From the NCBI RefSeq assembly GCF_030269325.1, contig NZ_BSTD01000004.1, positions 226,558-290,557 of the forward strand: 64,000 nt of DNA, given 5' to 3'. The notes under the pieces are model-generated. The model worked only from the letters and a program-made list of their open reading frames with translations. It searched no databases and had not been told where the DNA came from. The stretch comes from Amycolatopsis sp. NBRC 101858. Its GTDB lineage: Bacteria; Actinomycetota; Actinomycetes; Mycobacteriales; Pseudonocardiaceae. This document shows positions 7,694 through 15,895 of the stretch, piece after piece (within the stretch, counting starts at the first letter, position 1; every line of letters begins with the position of its first letter). Made by a program: the position numbers and the translations under genes.

Positions 7694-9193
7694 ATGACGA
7701 CCACCGTGCTGATCGCCGGCGCCGGCCCGACCGGCCTCACGCTGGCCTGCGAGCTCGCCCGCGCCGGCGTCCCGTTCCGCCTGGTCGAGGCCGCCCCGGG
7801 GCCGCGGCCCGGCTCCCGCGGCAAGGGCGTCCAGCCGCGCACCCTCGAGGTGTTCGACGATCTCGGCATCGTCGAGCGCGTGCTCGCCCACGGCCGGATG
7901 GCGATGCCGATCCGGTCGACCGCGCCGGACGGCCAGGTGACGCTCGGCGGTGCCGGACCGGCGGAACCGCGCCCCGACGTTCCCTACGCGGCCAGCCTGA
8001 TCACGCCCGAATGGCGCGTCGAGGAAGCACTGCGGCTGCGGCTGGCCGAACTCGGCGGCGCGGTCGAGTTCGGCACCGCGCTCGAGAGCTTCGAGCAGTC
8101 TGCCGAGGGCGTGTCCGCCGTCGTCGTCAAGGACGGCGAGGCCGAGCCGGTGACCGCCCGCTGGCTGGTCGGCTGCGACGGCGGCCACAGCGTCGTCCGC
8201 AAGGGAGCCGGGATCGCGTTCGAGGGCGAGACGCGGGACGAGCTGCGGATGATCGTCGCCGACGTCGAGGTCGACGGCCTCGACCGCACCGCCTGGCACA
8301 TGTGGCGCCACGAGGACGGCATGGTCACCCTCTGCCCGCTGCCCTCGACCGGCGTCTTCCAGTTCCAGGCCAGCGTCGCGCCGGGCCAGGACGCCGGCCT
8401 CGGGCTCGCGAACCTGCAGGCGCTCCTCGACCGGCGCAGCGGCCGCACCGACATCCGCCTCCGCGAGCCGGAGTGGTCGTCGCTGTGGCGCGCCAACGTC
8501 CGCCTCGCCGAGCGCTACCGCGAGGGCCACGTCTTCCTCGCCGGCGACGCGGCGCACATCCACTCGCCCGCCGGCGGCCAGGGCATGAACACCGGCATCC
8601 AGGACGCGCACAACCTCGGCTGGAAGCTCGCGGCGGTGGCGAACGGCGCCTCGCCGGCCCTGCTCGACACCTACGAAGCCGAGCGGCGGCCGGTCGCGGC
8701 GGGCGTGCTCGCGCTTTCGGACGCGCGCCTCAAGGAGGCGATGGAGCGCAAGGGCATCCCGGTCCGCGGCGACGCGGCCACCCGGCAGCTGGGCATCGGC
8801 TACCGCGGGTCCGTCCTGGCGCGCGACGACCGCGCCGAGACCGCGCCGCTGCGCGCCGGCGACCGCGCCCCCGACGCGACCGGGCTGACCACGGTGGACG
8901 GCGAACGCCGGCTGTTCGACCTGACCCGCGGCGGGCGCTTCACCCTGCTGGACTTCGGCGGCGGCCCGGGGACGTATCCGGCGGGGCTCAGGACGTTCCG
9001 CGTCGTCGCGCACCCGTGCGACCCGGGCGAAATCGCCGACACCCACGGTCACCTCGCCGGCGCCTACGGCGCGTCCGGCAGCACGCTCGTGCTGATCCGC
9101 CCCGACGGCTTCGTCGGGCTGATCTCCGATGCGGGCGACGTCGCGGCGGTGGCGGACCACTTCGCCGCCCAGGCTCCGAGACAACCTAAATGA
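7694..9193 (+). CDS. FAD-dependent monooxygenase (PheA/TfdB, aromatic hydroxylase type)
   Basis: 499-residue class A flavin monooxygenase. Start at ATG 7694 behind a GTGGGGGA ribosome site; it opens MTTTVLIAGAGPTGLTLACE, the GxGxxG dinucleotide-binding motif. The DG motif is WLVGCDGGHSVVRK and the GD motif is GHVFLAGDAAHIHSPAGGQG, all in the expected order. The C-terminal ~120 residues form the thioredoxin-like domain typical of phenol hydroxylase relatives. Family members hydroxylate phenols, polyketides or drugs such as rifampicin. Control by the divergent TetR protein suggests induction by an aromatic compound. Confidence 0.88.
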   Translation: MTTTVLIAGAGPTGLTLACELARAGVPFRLVEAAPGPRPGSRGKGVQPRTLEVFDDLGIVERVLAHGRMAMPIRSTAPDGQVTLGGAGPAEPRPDVPYAASLITPEWRVEEALRLRLAELGGAVEFGTALESFEQSAEGVSAVVVKDGEAEPVTARWLVGCDGGHSVVRKGAGIAFEGETRDELRMIVADVEVDGLDRTAWHMWRHEDGMVTLCPLPSTGVFQFQASVAPGQDAGLGLANLQALLDRRSGRTDIRLREPEWSSLWRANVRLAERYREGHVFLAGDAAHIHSPAGGQGMNTGIQDAHNLGWKLAAVANGASPALLDTYEAERRPVAAGVLALSDARLKEAMERKGIPVRGDAATRQLGIGYRGSVLARDDRAETAPLRAGDRAPDATGLTTVDGERRLFDLTRGGRFTLLDFGGGPGTYPAGLRTFRVVAHPCDPGEIADTHGHLAGAYGASGSTLVLIRPDGFVGLISDAGDVAAVADHFAAQAPRQPK

Positions 9194-9209
9194 CCTATGC
9201 CCGATCCAC

Positions 9210-9234
9210 GGATTCTCACGTAGCGTGGGAATCC
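9210..9234. terminator. Hairpin between monooxygenase and peptide gene
   Basis: Stem-loop with 11-base arms (GGATTCTCACG and CGTGGGAATCC, one G-U pair) and a TAG loop, 17 bases after the monooxygenase stop and 26 bases before the small peptide gene. There is no T-run. It may end the upstream transcript, as actinomycete terminators often lack a U-tract, or be an operator or 5'-UTR element of the peptide gene. Confidence 0.5.
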
Positions 9235-9260
9235 CTGTCGTCGACGTTTGCGAGGTCCGG

Positions 9261-9389
9261 ATGGAAAACGCCGCAACCCCCAACGAGATGCCCGCCAGTG
9301 GACTGCTGCTCGGCGTGGAGACGCTGACGGCCGCGGTGGACCGGGGCAAGGCCAACGGCGCGGTGGCCGACAACGACGGCAACGACTAG
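9261..9389 (+). CDS. Small Asp/Asn/Gly-rich peptide, candidate modified-peptide precursor
   Basis: 42-residue peptide beginning MENAATPNEMPASGLL and ending RGKANGAVADNDGND. A GAGG ribosome site lies five bases before the ATG. The N-terminal two thirds look like a leader (LLLGVETLTAAVD is a plausible amphipathic recognition helix); the last 12 residues are almost only Ala, Asn, Asp, Gly and Val, with no Cys, Ser or Thr. The next gene, 16 bases away, encodes a JmjC/cupin oxygenase of the type that hydroxylates Asp, Asn, His or Arg side chains. This precursor-plus-enzyme arrangement suggests a RiPP-like product with hydroxylated Asp/Asn. No protease or exporter is adjacent. The role is inferred from size, composition and context. 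Confidence 0.6.
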   Translation: MENAATPNEMPASGLLLGVETLTAAVDRGKANGAVADNDGND

Positions 9390-9405
9390 CCGTCGCCCCG
9401 ACTCC

Positions 9406-10593
9406 GTGACGGAGATTCCCGGACTGGCCGGCCTCGTTGCTCCGCTCGAGGCCGGCCAGTTCTTCGAAGACGTCCTGGGGAAGGCGCCGCGGCGCTTCCC
9501 GGGGGAGCAGGGCCGGTTCGCCGGCCTGCTCCCGTGGCCGGAGCTGGACCGGGTGCTGCGGCAGCACCGCCTGGAGTTCCCCCGGCTGCGCCTCGCGCTC
9601 GACGGCGACGTCGTGCCCGCGCACACCTACACCGAGATGGTGTCGACCCGGCGCAACGGCCTCGTGCCCCGCGTGCTGTCGGCGCCCTTCGCCGAACACC
9701 TGCGCGCCGGGGCGACGCTCGTCGTCGACTCGGTCAACGAGCTGGTCGACGGGGTCGGGGAGCTGGCGAGCCGGCTGGAGCACGACCTGCGCGAGCGGAT
9801 CCAGGTCAACCTGTACGCGGGCTGGGGCACCACGCACGGCTTCGACGTGCACTGGGACGACCACGACGCGTTCATCATCCAGCTCTCCGGCCGCAAGCGC
9901 TGGCGCCTGCACGGCGTCACCCGGCGCTCACCGCTGCAGCGGGACGTCGAGCTGCCGGAACGTCCCGAGGGGGAGCCGTACGAAGACTTCCTGCTGGAAG
10001 ACGGCGATGTCCTCTACCTGCCGCGCGGGCACTGGCACGACGTGTCCGCCGTCGGTGAGGAGTCGCTGCACCTGACGATCGGGTTCAACGCCGCCACCGG
10101 CGTCGACCTGGTGGCGTGGCTGGCCGACCAGCTGCGGGCCGACGAGCTGTTCCGGGAGGACCTGCCCCGGTTCGCCGGGCCCGAGGTGCGGGCCGAGCGG
10201 GCCGAGGCGCTGCGGCGGCGGCTCGCCGAGCTGGCCGCCGGGGACGTCGTCGACCGGTTCCTGGCCGACCGCGACGCCCAGGCGCCCGCGCAGACCCGCG
10301 TCGGCCTGCCGTGGGCGGCGACGGCGGAGCTGCTGCCGCCGGACGACGACTTCGAGGTCCGGCTGCTCGCCCCGCGCGCCGCGCTGGTGGACGGAGACGG
10401 CACCGTGGCCCTGGTCGCCGCCGGGAAACGCCTGGTCTTCGCGGCTCCCGCGCGGCCGGTGCTGGCCGCGTTGCTCGGCGGCGGTCCGCAGCCGTTCAAG
10501 GTGCTGGCCGACGCCGCACCGGGTGTCGACCGGGCCACCGTCCGGGCGCTGCTGGGCGAGCTGGTCACCCAGGGGCTCGTGGCGAGAGCCTGA
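9406..10593 (+). CDS. JmjC/cupin-like 2-oxoglutarate and Fe(II) oxygenase
   Basis: 395-residue cupin_4/JmjC-domain protein of the RoxA/NO66/MINA type, with GTG start. The iron triad is visible as HWD (H149, D151) in DVHWDDHDAFIIQLSG and a distal histidine in LPRGHWHDV (H209 or H211). RKRWRLHG just after the first motif fits 2-oxoglutarate binding. The last ~150 residues form a helical, winged-helix-like tail as in RoxA. RoxA-type enzymes hydroxylate ribosomal proteins, but this gene follows the 42-residue peptide gene with only 16 bases between, so the peptide is its likely substrate. That link is inference. Confidence 0.85.
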   Translation: MTEIPGLAGLVAPLEAGQFFEDVLGKAPRRFPGEQGRFAGLLPWPELDRVLRQHRLEFPRLRLALDGDVVPAHTYTEMVSTRRNGLVPRVLSAPFAEHLRAGATLVVDSVNELVDGVGELASRLEHDLRERIQVNLYAGWGTTHGFDVHWDDHDAFIIQLSGRKRWRLHGVTRRSPLQRDVELPERPEGEPYEDFLLEDGDVLYLPRGHWHDVSAVGEESLHLTIGFNAATGVDLVAWLADQLRADELFREDLPRFAGPEVRAERAEALRRRLAELAAGDVVDRFLADRDAQAPAQTRVGLPWAATAELLPPDDDFEVRLLAPRAALVDGDGTVALVAAGKRLVFAAPARPVLAALLGGGPQPFKVLADAAPGVDRATVRALLGELVTQGLVARA

Positions 10594-10695
10594 CGTCAAC
10601 CCCAGTCCGCTCGGTGACCGCTCACCGCTCGATCGGGTGCGGTGGTCGCCGAGCCGGTCACATCAGGGGGGTTGGCGCGCGGATATTCGGGTACG

Positions 10696-10711
10696 CTTAG
10701 GCATGCCTAAG
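10696..10711. promoter_or_regulatory. Perfect palindrome resembling a DtxR/IdeR iron box
   Basis: 16-bp perfect palindrome CTTAGGCATGCCTAAG. The TTAGG and CCTAA half sites match those of DtxR/IdeR/DmdR boxes, but they are spaced more closely than in the 19-bp consensus. It overlaps a possible -10 (TACGCT at 10692-10697) and the ATG at 10703, so bound repressor would block initiation. The downstream gene is a sucrase/ferredoxin-like protein, a family linked to ferric-siderophore handling, which fits iron control. Confidence 0.6.
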
Positions 10712-11647
10712 TCAGAGTTCATGGCTGAGGCGGGAATCTGCTCTCCCGGCCGGACCGCGGTGCCCGCGTGCGCCGCGCTGACCCGTGACCTCGGCGGCGA
10801 GCCCGCCGGGACCGCCGCGCGCATGACGTCGTGGCTGCTCATCGAGCAGCCGGGTTCCTGGGGTCCGGACGCACTCGAAGACGTGCTGGCCGAAGCGCTG
10901 CCCGCCGCGAGCCTCGACGCCGCTCGCGACGCCGGCCTCCGGCCCCTGCTCATCCGCAAGCCCGGCCGCCACGCGCGGGTCCCGGGCGCGCCGCGCGCGG
11001 TCTACGTCGCCAGCGGCCGGCCGGGACACCGCTGGCTCGAACGGCTCGACATCGCCGACCTCGGCGAACTCGCGCAGATCGATCTCGAAGCCGTCGCCGC
11101 GGGCCGCCGCGGGCACGGCGAGCCGGTGTCCGGCCCGCTCTTCCTCGTCTGCACGCACGGCAGCAAGGACATGTGCTGCGCGGTCTTCGGGCGCCCGCTG
11201 GTGACCGGGCTGGCGCAGAACCACCCCGGCCAGGTCTGGGAGGTCAGCCACGTCGGTGGCGACCGCTGGGCCGGCAACCTGCTGACAGTGCCCGACGGCT
11301 ACCTCCACGGCAGTCTCGCGGTGACCGAGGCCGAGCTCGTGGCCAAGGAAGCGCTGTGCGGCAACGTCCGCCTGGAACACCTCCGCGGCCGGACGTCCGC
11401 GGAGAGCCCGTGGTCGCAGTTCGCCGAGATCGAGATCCGCGGCCGCACCGGCCTGCGCGCGCTCGACGCGGTGCTGGCCACCGAAGAGGAACCCGGCGGC
11501 GACGTCCGGAAGGTGCTGGTCACCGGGGGCGCCCGGCGGTACGAGGTCGTCGTCCGCCGGCTGCCGTCGATCGCCTCGGGCCACAGCCGCTGCTCGGCGC
11601 GAGTCGTGCTGGCCGGGTTCGAGACGGAGTCGGTCCGCGAGGTCTGA
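10703..11647 (+). CDS. Sucrase/ferredoxin-like (SLF, Apd1-type) protein
   Basis: 314-residue sucrase/ferredoxin-like protein, a thioredoxin-fold [2Fe-2S] family. The cysteine signature FLVCTHGSKDMCCAVFGRP lies in the middle, with PACAALTRDLGG near the N-terminus. Actinobacterial members are thought to help release iron from siderophores. The start is uncertain: ATG 10703 is the centre of an iron-box-like palindrome and would suit a leaderless transcript, while ATG 10721 (MAEAGICSPG) lies just downstream. Most likely derepressed in iron starvation. Nothing nearby is otherwise siderophore-related. Confidence 0.8.
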   Translation: MPKSEFMAEAGICSPGRTAVPACAALTRDLGGEPAGTAARMTSWLLIEQPGSWGPDALEDVLAEALPAASLDAARDAGLRPLLIRKPGRHARVPGAPRAVYVASGRPGHRWLERLDIADLGELAQIDLEAVAAGRRGHGEPVSGPLFLVCTHGSKDMCCAVFGRPLVTGLAQNHPGQVWEVSHVGGDRWAGNLLTVPDGYLHGSLAVTEAELVAKEALCGNVRLEHLRGRTSAESPWSQFAEIEIRGRTGLRALDAVLATEEEPGGDVRKVLVTGGARRYEVVVRRLPSIASGHSRCSARVVLAGFETESVREV

Positions 11648-12038
11648 CTCCCGGGACCGGACCCGGGCTTGGCGGCCTCGCCGGAAGAGCGCCCATGGGG
11701 GGACGCCCACGGCATGCCATTCGCGACGCGGCAGACGGCGGGCTCACCACACGCCGCGAACGGAATACAGCCCGCCGGGCGAGGAGAATCTCGGCTTACC
11801 CGTCCGGGTGCGTCGGCGGTACCGCGCGCTGATCCGGGACCGGTCCCAGGCAGCCCCGCCCACCCTCGGCGCATGCAGTTCGAGCGTGCGCCGGCCACCG
11901 CGAGGCGAAGCAGGATCGGCTGGATCCTGCTGCTCGTCTTCTGGAGCGAGCGGGGCACGCCGGGGGAGAACCGGTTCGGCCCGCCGCCGGGGTGACGCGG
12001 GGCCAGCGGGCTGTCACGGCGTTTCGTAGACTGCCCGC
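11648..12038. other. Intergenic region without a convincing gene
   Basis: 391 bases between the SLF gene and the kinase. Directly after the SLF stop lies CCCGGG-ACCGGA-CCCGGG (11650-11667), a possible terminator hairpin. A 12-bp palindrome GGGACCGGTCCC sits at 11836-11847, and a longer relative follows the kinase gene. A 40-codon frame at 11873-11995 with a short hydrophobic stretch (IGWILLLVFW) has no ribosome site and is not called. The kinase promoter must lie in the last ~100 bases but I cannot place it. Confidence 0.6.
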
Positions 12039-13814
12039 GTGGGCAAGGGGCGCGTCGTGGCCGGCCGCTACCGGCTGGAAGAGGAGCTCGGCCGGGGTGG
12101 CATGGGCGTCGTCTGGCGGGCGGCCGACCTCGAGCTCGGCCGCCCGGTGACCCTCAAGCGCTCCCTGGGCGAAGACGCGGGGCAGATCCGGCGCGAGGCG
12201 CGGATCGGGGCCGGGCTGCTGCACTCGAACGTCGTCACGGTGTTCGACACGGTCGTCGACGGGGACGCGCAGTGGCTGGTCACCGAATACCTGGCCGCCC
12301 GGAGCCTCGAAGAGCTCGTCGACGACGGCGGGCCGCTGCCCGCGGACCGGGTCCGGCGGATCGGCGCGCAGCTCGCCGCGGCGCTCGCCGAAATGCACGC
12401 CCGCGGCATCGTCCACCGCGACGTCAAGCCGGGCAACGTCCTGGTCACCGCGGACGATGTCGCCAAGCTGACCGACCTGGGCATCGCGCGCTGGACCGAG
12501 GTCACCCGCACCGGCGGCGCCCAGCTCACCGGCACCCTCGGGTACGTCGCGCCGGAGGTGGCCGACGGCGGCGAGGCCGGTCCCGCCTCGGACGTCTTCT
12601 CCCTGGGCGCCACGCTCTACGCGGCGGTCGAAGGCCGGTCGCCGTGGGGCTCGGGCGAAGACGGCCCGTTCGCGCAGATGCGCCGCGCCGCCGGTGGACG
12701 GCCGGCGCCGGCCGAGCGCGCGGGACCGTTCGCGCCGGTGCTCACGGCACTGATGGCCCGGCACCCCGCCGACCGGCCGAGCGCCGCCGAAGCGGTCACC
12801 TTGCTGACGGCGGACGCGCCGGTGCCGCGGCGGCCACGACGGCGCCTGCACCGCCGGGTGCTCGCCGGCGCCGCGGTGGTGGTGGCGGCCGCGCTGGTGG
12901 CCGGGTTCCTCCTGATCCGGTCGTCCCCGGCGACCCCGGCCGCGGCCGGGCCGAACACCCTCGGCGCGGATCCGGCCGCGACCGACCCGTGCGCGGCGAT
13001 CTCGACCGACGCGCTCGTCCCGTTCGGGCAGCCGTTCGTGGACCCCGAAGTGCTGGACTTCGGCACCTGCGTGGTCACGACCACGTTGTCCGACGACTCC
13101 GGCCAAGTGCAGACCGTCCTCGCGCTGACCGGCCCGCAGCGGTACCCGACCCGGCCACCGGTGCCCGGCAAGGTGGGCGAAATCGAACGTCCCGAGGCGC
13201 ACGACGGCAAGTGCGAGCGGGCCATCTCGCTGGCCGACGCCAACCGGATCGTCGTCACCTCGCACCCGACCGACCGCGCCCGGGACGCGCCGCTGTGCGC
13301 CTTCTCGGAGGCGGTGCTGTCCGGCGTGCTGGCCAAGCTCGCCAACGGGCCCCTGCCCGGGCGCGATCGGCCGTTCCCGGAGTGGTCACTGGCCCACGTC
13401 GACGCCTGCGGCCTGCTCGACCTCGCCGCCACGTCGGGGGTGCTGGGCCAGGCCAAGACGCCGGACCGCGAGTTCGGCGGCTGGGGCTGCACCTGGGAGC
13501 ACGACCCGCGCACGATCACCGTGGAGTACAGCCGGGAATGGCCGATCGAGGCGGACTCCGACGTACCCGGCGACCGGATCCGCGTGGGCAACCGCAACGC
13601 CGTCGTGGCGCCGGTGCCGGGTGGGAAGCCGGAGTGCGCCGTCGAGGTCGTGCACCGCTTCTACACCCCGGCGCTGCCGGTGCTGAAGGGCACCGACCCG
13701 CACCGCGAGGAGGTCGTCACGGTGTCCGTCCAGGACGCCGCGGCGGCCGACGGCAACGCGCTGTGCGCGACCACGCGCTCGCTGGCGGAGGAGCTCGTCC
13801 GGCGGCTGCCGTGA
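12039..13814 (+). CDS. Membrane-anchored Ser/Thr protein kinase (PknB type) with Cys-containing sensor domain
   Basis: 591 residues with GTG start. The kinase domain occupies about residues 10-265: glycine loop LGRGGMGVVWRA, ATP-binding lysine in VTLKR (K40), catalytic loop HRDVKPGN (D128), DLG in place of DFG, then GTLGYVAPE. A basic stretch PRRPRRRLHRR precedes one transmembrane helix at about 272-294. The ~300-residue outer part seems to hold two related segments starting DPCAAIS and DACGLLD, each with paired cysteines, resembling DUF3558-type modules. It likely senses an extracellular signal and phosphorylates cytoplasmic targets. An FHA-domain gene, a typical phospho-Thr reader, lies two genes downstream. 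Confidence 0.9.
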   Translation: MGKGRVVAGRYRLEEELGRGGMGVVWRAADLELGRPVTLKRSLGEDAGQIRREARIGAGLLHSNVVTVFDTVVDGDAQWLVTEYLAARSLEELVDDGGPLPADRVRRIGAQLAAALAEMHARGIVHRDVKPGNVLVTADDVAKLTDLGIARWTEVTRTGGAQLTGTLGYVAPEVADGGEAGPASDVFSLGATLYAAVEGRSPWGSGEDGPFAQMRRAAGGRPAPAERAGPFAPVLTALMARHPADRPSAAEAVTLLTADAPVPRRPRRRLHRRVLAGAAVVVAAALVAGFLLIRSSPATPAAAGPNTLGADPAATDPCAAISTDALVPFGQPFVDPEVLDFGTCVVTTTLSDDSGQVQTVLALTGPQRYPTRPPVPGKVGEIERPEAHDGKCERAISLADANRIVVTSHPTDRARDAPLCAFSEAVLSGVLAKLANGPLPGRDRPFPEWSLAHVDACGLLDLAATSGVLGQAKTPDREFGGWGCTWEHDPRTITVEYSREWPIEADSDVPGDRIRVGNRNAVVAPVPGGKPECAVEVVHRFYTPALPVLKGTDPHREEVVTVSVQDAAAADGNALCATTRSLAEELVRRLP

Positions 13815-13815
13815 A

Positions 13816-13833
13816 CCGGGGACCGGTCCCCGG
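13816..13833. terminator. 18-bp perfect palindrome after the kinase gene
   Basis: CCGGGGACCGGTCCCCGG begins two bases after the kinase stop. It can form a strong GC hairpin in RNA and may act as a terminator without a U-tract. Its core GGGACCGGTCCC is also present upstream of the kinase at 11836-11847, so a protein-binding site is an alternative. Confidence 0.4.
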
Positions 13834-13892
13834 CGGTCTCGGCTAGACAGGACACGTCGGGAGCGCGGGGAGGGACGGGACGAGAAGTGGCG

Positions 13893-15080
13893 ATGCGGGT
13901 GCTGGCCGGGGTGGCGCTGCTGGTGGTGGCCGTGGCCGGTCCGACGGCCGAGGGGGCCGCCGGACCGGTGCCGCGGACCCGGCACGTCGGCCCGCACGGG
14001 GAGTACGCCACCGTTCAAGCCGCGGCCGACGCGGCCCTCCCGGGTGACACGGTCGCGGTCGACGCCGGCACCTACCCCGGCGGGCTGACCATCCGCCACG
14101 ACGGCGCCCCCGGCCGCCCGATCCGGTTCACCGGCACCGGCGGGACCGCGGTGCTGACCGGCGCCGGCGGCCTGGCCATCGGCGGGCACGCCTGGCTGGA
14201 GTTCACCGACGTGACCGTGGCCGGCTCGACCCGCTTCGGCGGGTACGCCGAGGGCGCGCACGACCTCGTGTTCACCCGCTTCGGCGTCGACGGCTCCCGC
14301 GACGGCGGGCTCGTGCTCGTGGGCACCCGGCGGGTGCGCGTCGCGGACTGCGACATCCGCGGCACCAACTCCCGCGGCACCTCGGCCGACCACGAAGCGC
14401 TGAGCATCGCCTCGGGCTCGTCCGACGTCGAGGTGTCCGGCTGCCGCGTGCACGACAACGGCGAGGAAGGCATCGACGTCAAGTACGACGACGAGGCCCG
14501 CGTGAAGATCCACCACAACGTCGTGACCGGCAACCGGGGCCCGAACATCTACGTCGACTCTTCGTCCACTGTGGACGTCTACGCCAACGTCGTGAGCGGG
14601 ACCCGCGAGGCCACCAAGGCCGGGATCGGGCTCGCGGTCGAGGACTACTCGGAAAGCCGGCTGCTCTCCGACGTCCGGGTCTTCGACAACCTGTCCACCG
14701 GCAACGCGCAGGCCGGGCTGAGCCTCTGGGCCGAGTCGGCCGGGACCATGCGGAACCTGGAGATCGTCAACAACACCTTCGCCGGAAACCACCGCGGCTC
14801 GGTGCTCGTCGACGCCGACCGGTTCGCCGGGACGAACACCCTGCGCAACAACGTGTTCGGCGACGGACCGGTCGACGCCGGGCCGTTCGCCACCGACCAC
14901 AACCTCGCCGGTGACCCGGGCTTCGCCGGCCCGGCCCGCGGCGACTACCACCTCGCCGCGGGCTCGGCCGCGATCGACGCCGGCCGCCCCGACCAGGCGC
15001 CCGCGTTCGACCTCGACGGCGTCGCCCGGCCCGCCGGAGCGGGCTTCGACATCGGCGCCTACGAACGGAACCAGCCGTGA
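13893..15080 (+). CDS. Secreted right-handed parallel beta-helix protein
   Basis: 395 residues from ATG 13893 (a GTG at 13887 would add two). Signal peptide MRVLAGVALLVVAVAG with a cleavage site around residues 21-23. The rest is a pectate-lyase-like right-handed beta-helix: ATVQAAADAALPGDTVAVDAG is the standard first turn, followed by repeated short strands with asparagine and glycine turns (VHDNGEEGIDVKYDDEA, IVNNTFAGN). It ends with DIGAYE, common at the end of secreted beta-helix repeat proteins. Such proteins bind or cut acidic polysaccharides; no catalytic set is certain. Its stop overlaps the start of the FHA gene. Confidence 0.8.
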   Translation: MRVLAGVALLVVAVAGPTAEGAAGPVPRTRHVGPHGEYATVQAAADAALPGDTVAVDAGTYPGGLTIRHDGAPGRPIRFTGTGGTAVLTGAGGLAIGGHAWLEFTDVTVAGSTRFGGYAEGAHDLVFTRFGVDGSRDGGLVLVGTRRVRVADCDIRGTNSRGTSADHEALSIASGSSDVEVSGCRVHDNGEEGIDVKYDDEARVKIHHNVVTGNRGPNIYVDSSSTVDVYANVVSGTREATKAGIGLAVEDYSESRLLSDVRVFDNLSTGNAQAGLSLWAESAGTMRNLEIVNNTFAGNHRGSVLVDADRFAGTNTLRNNVFGDGPVDAGPFATDHNLAGDPGFAGPARGDYHLAAGSAAIDAGRPDQAPAFDLDGVARPAGAGFDIGAYERNQP

Positions 15081-15868
15081 CCACCGGACGCCTCGACCCG
15101 CACCGCCAGCGCAGCCTGCGTCACGGCGTCGCCGGCACCGTGCCGGGCACGCTGAGCGCGCTCACCGTCACCGGCGGCGTCGCGGTGCCGCCGTCGCCCG
15201 GGAGCCGGGTGACGTTCGGGCGCAACCGGCTGGAGGTCGACGTCTGCGTCGGCGAGGAAGACGTGCGGATCAGCCGGGTCCACGGGCAGCTCGTGCGCGA
15301 GCGGGACCGCTGGTGGCTCAGCAACACCGGCCGCTCGCCGATCCGGCTCTCCGACAGCGTCCTGCTGCACCGCGACAGCGAACCGCTGCCGCTGGCCGAG
15401 GGCTACACCGCGGTGTTCCTGCGCGGCACGCGCGAGCACGTGCTGGAGCTGCTCGTCTCCGACGGCGACGCCGAAGTCGCCACGCGCCGCCCGACGCAGC
15501 CGACCGCGCCGCCGAAGCGCTGGCGGCTCTCGCCGGAGGAACACCTCGTGCTGGCGGTGCTCGGGCAGCGCTACCTCGGCTACGACCCGCAGCCGCTGCC
15601 GCTGTCCCGGCAGCAGGCGGCGGCCGAGCTCGCCGAGCGGCGCCCGCGCGAGAACTGGACGGCCAAGCGCGTCGAACACCTCGTTTCCCGGGTCCGGCAA
15701 CGGCTTTCCGACTCCGGGGTGCACGGCCTGCGGCGGGAGGAGGTGGGGGAGCCGGTGGGGCTGACCCTGACCGTGAACCTGCTGCGCGAGCTGGTGCTGT
15801 CGACGACACTGGCGCCGATGGACCTGGAGTGGCTCGAACTCCCCGACCGGCCGCTGTTCCCCGGATGA
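15077..15868 (+). CDS. FHA-domain protein
   Basis: 263-residue cytoplasmic protein with a GTG start overlapping the previous stop (GTGA). The FHA domain spans roughly residues 35-120: VTFGRNRLEVDV, then ISRVHGQLVRERDRWWLSNTG, the GR / S-x-x-H / N motifs that bind phosphothreonine. The C-terminal half (LSPEEHLVLAVLGQRYLGYD through TAKRVEHLVSRVRQRL) looks like a winged-helix module often fused to FHA in actinobacteria. The Ser/Thr kinase gene two positions upstream is a plausible partner. Confidence 0.85.
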   Translation: MTTGRLDPHRQRSLRHGVAGTVPGTLSALTVTGGVAVPPSPGSRVTFGRNRLEVDVCVGEEDVRISRVHGQLVRERDRWWLSNTGRSPIRLSDSVLLHRDSEPLPLAEGYTAVFLRGTREHVLELLVSDGDAEVATRRPTQPTAPPKRWRLSPEEHLVLAVLGQRYLGYDPQPLPLSRQQAAAELAERRPRENWTAKRVEHLVSRVRQRLSDSGVHGLRREEVGEPVGLTLTVNLLRELVLSTTLAPMDLEWLELPDRPLFPG

Positions 15869-15895
15869 CGGCGGCGGAGGTTCGCTCCCGTCGGT

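Noticed and set aside
11873..11995. 40-residue ORF with a hydrophobic stretch
   Set aside because: No ribosome site, poor start context and no sign of conservation can be seen; left as intergenic.
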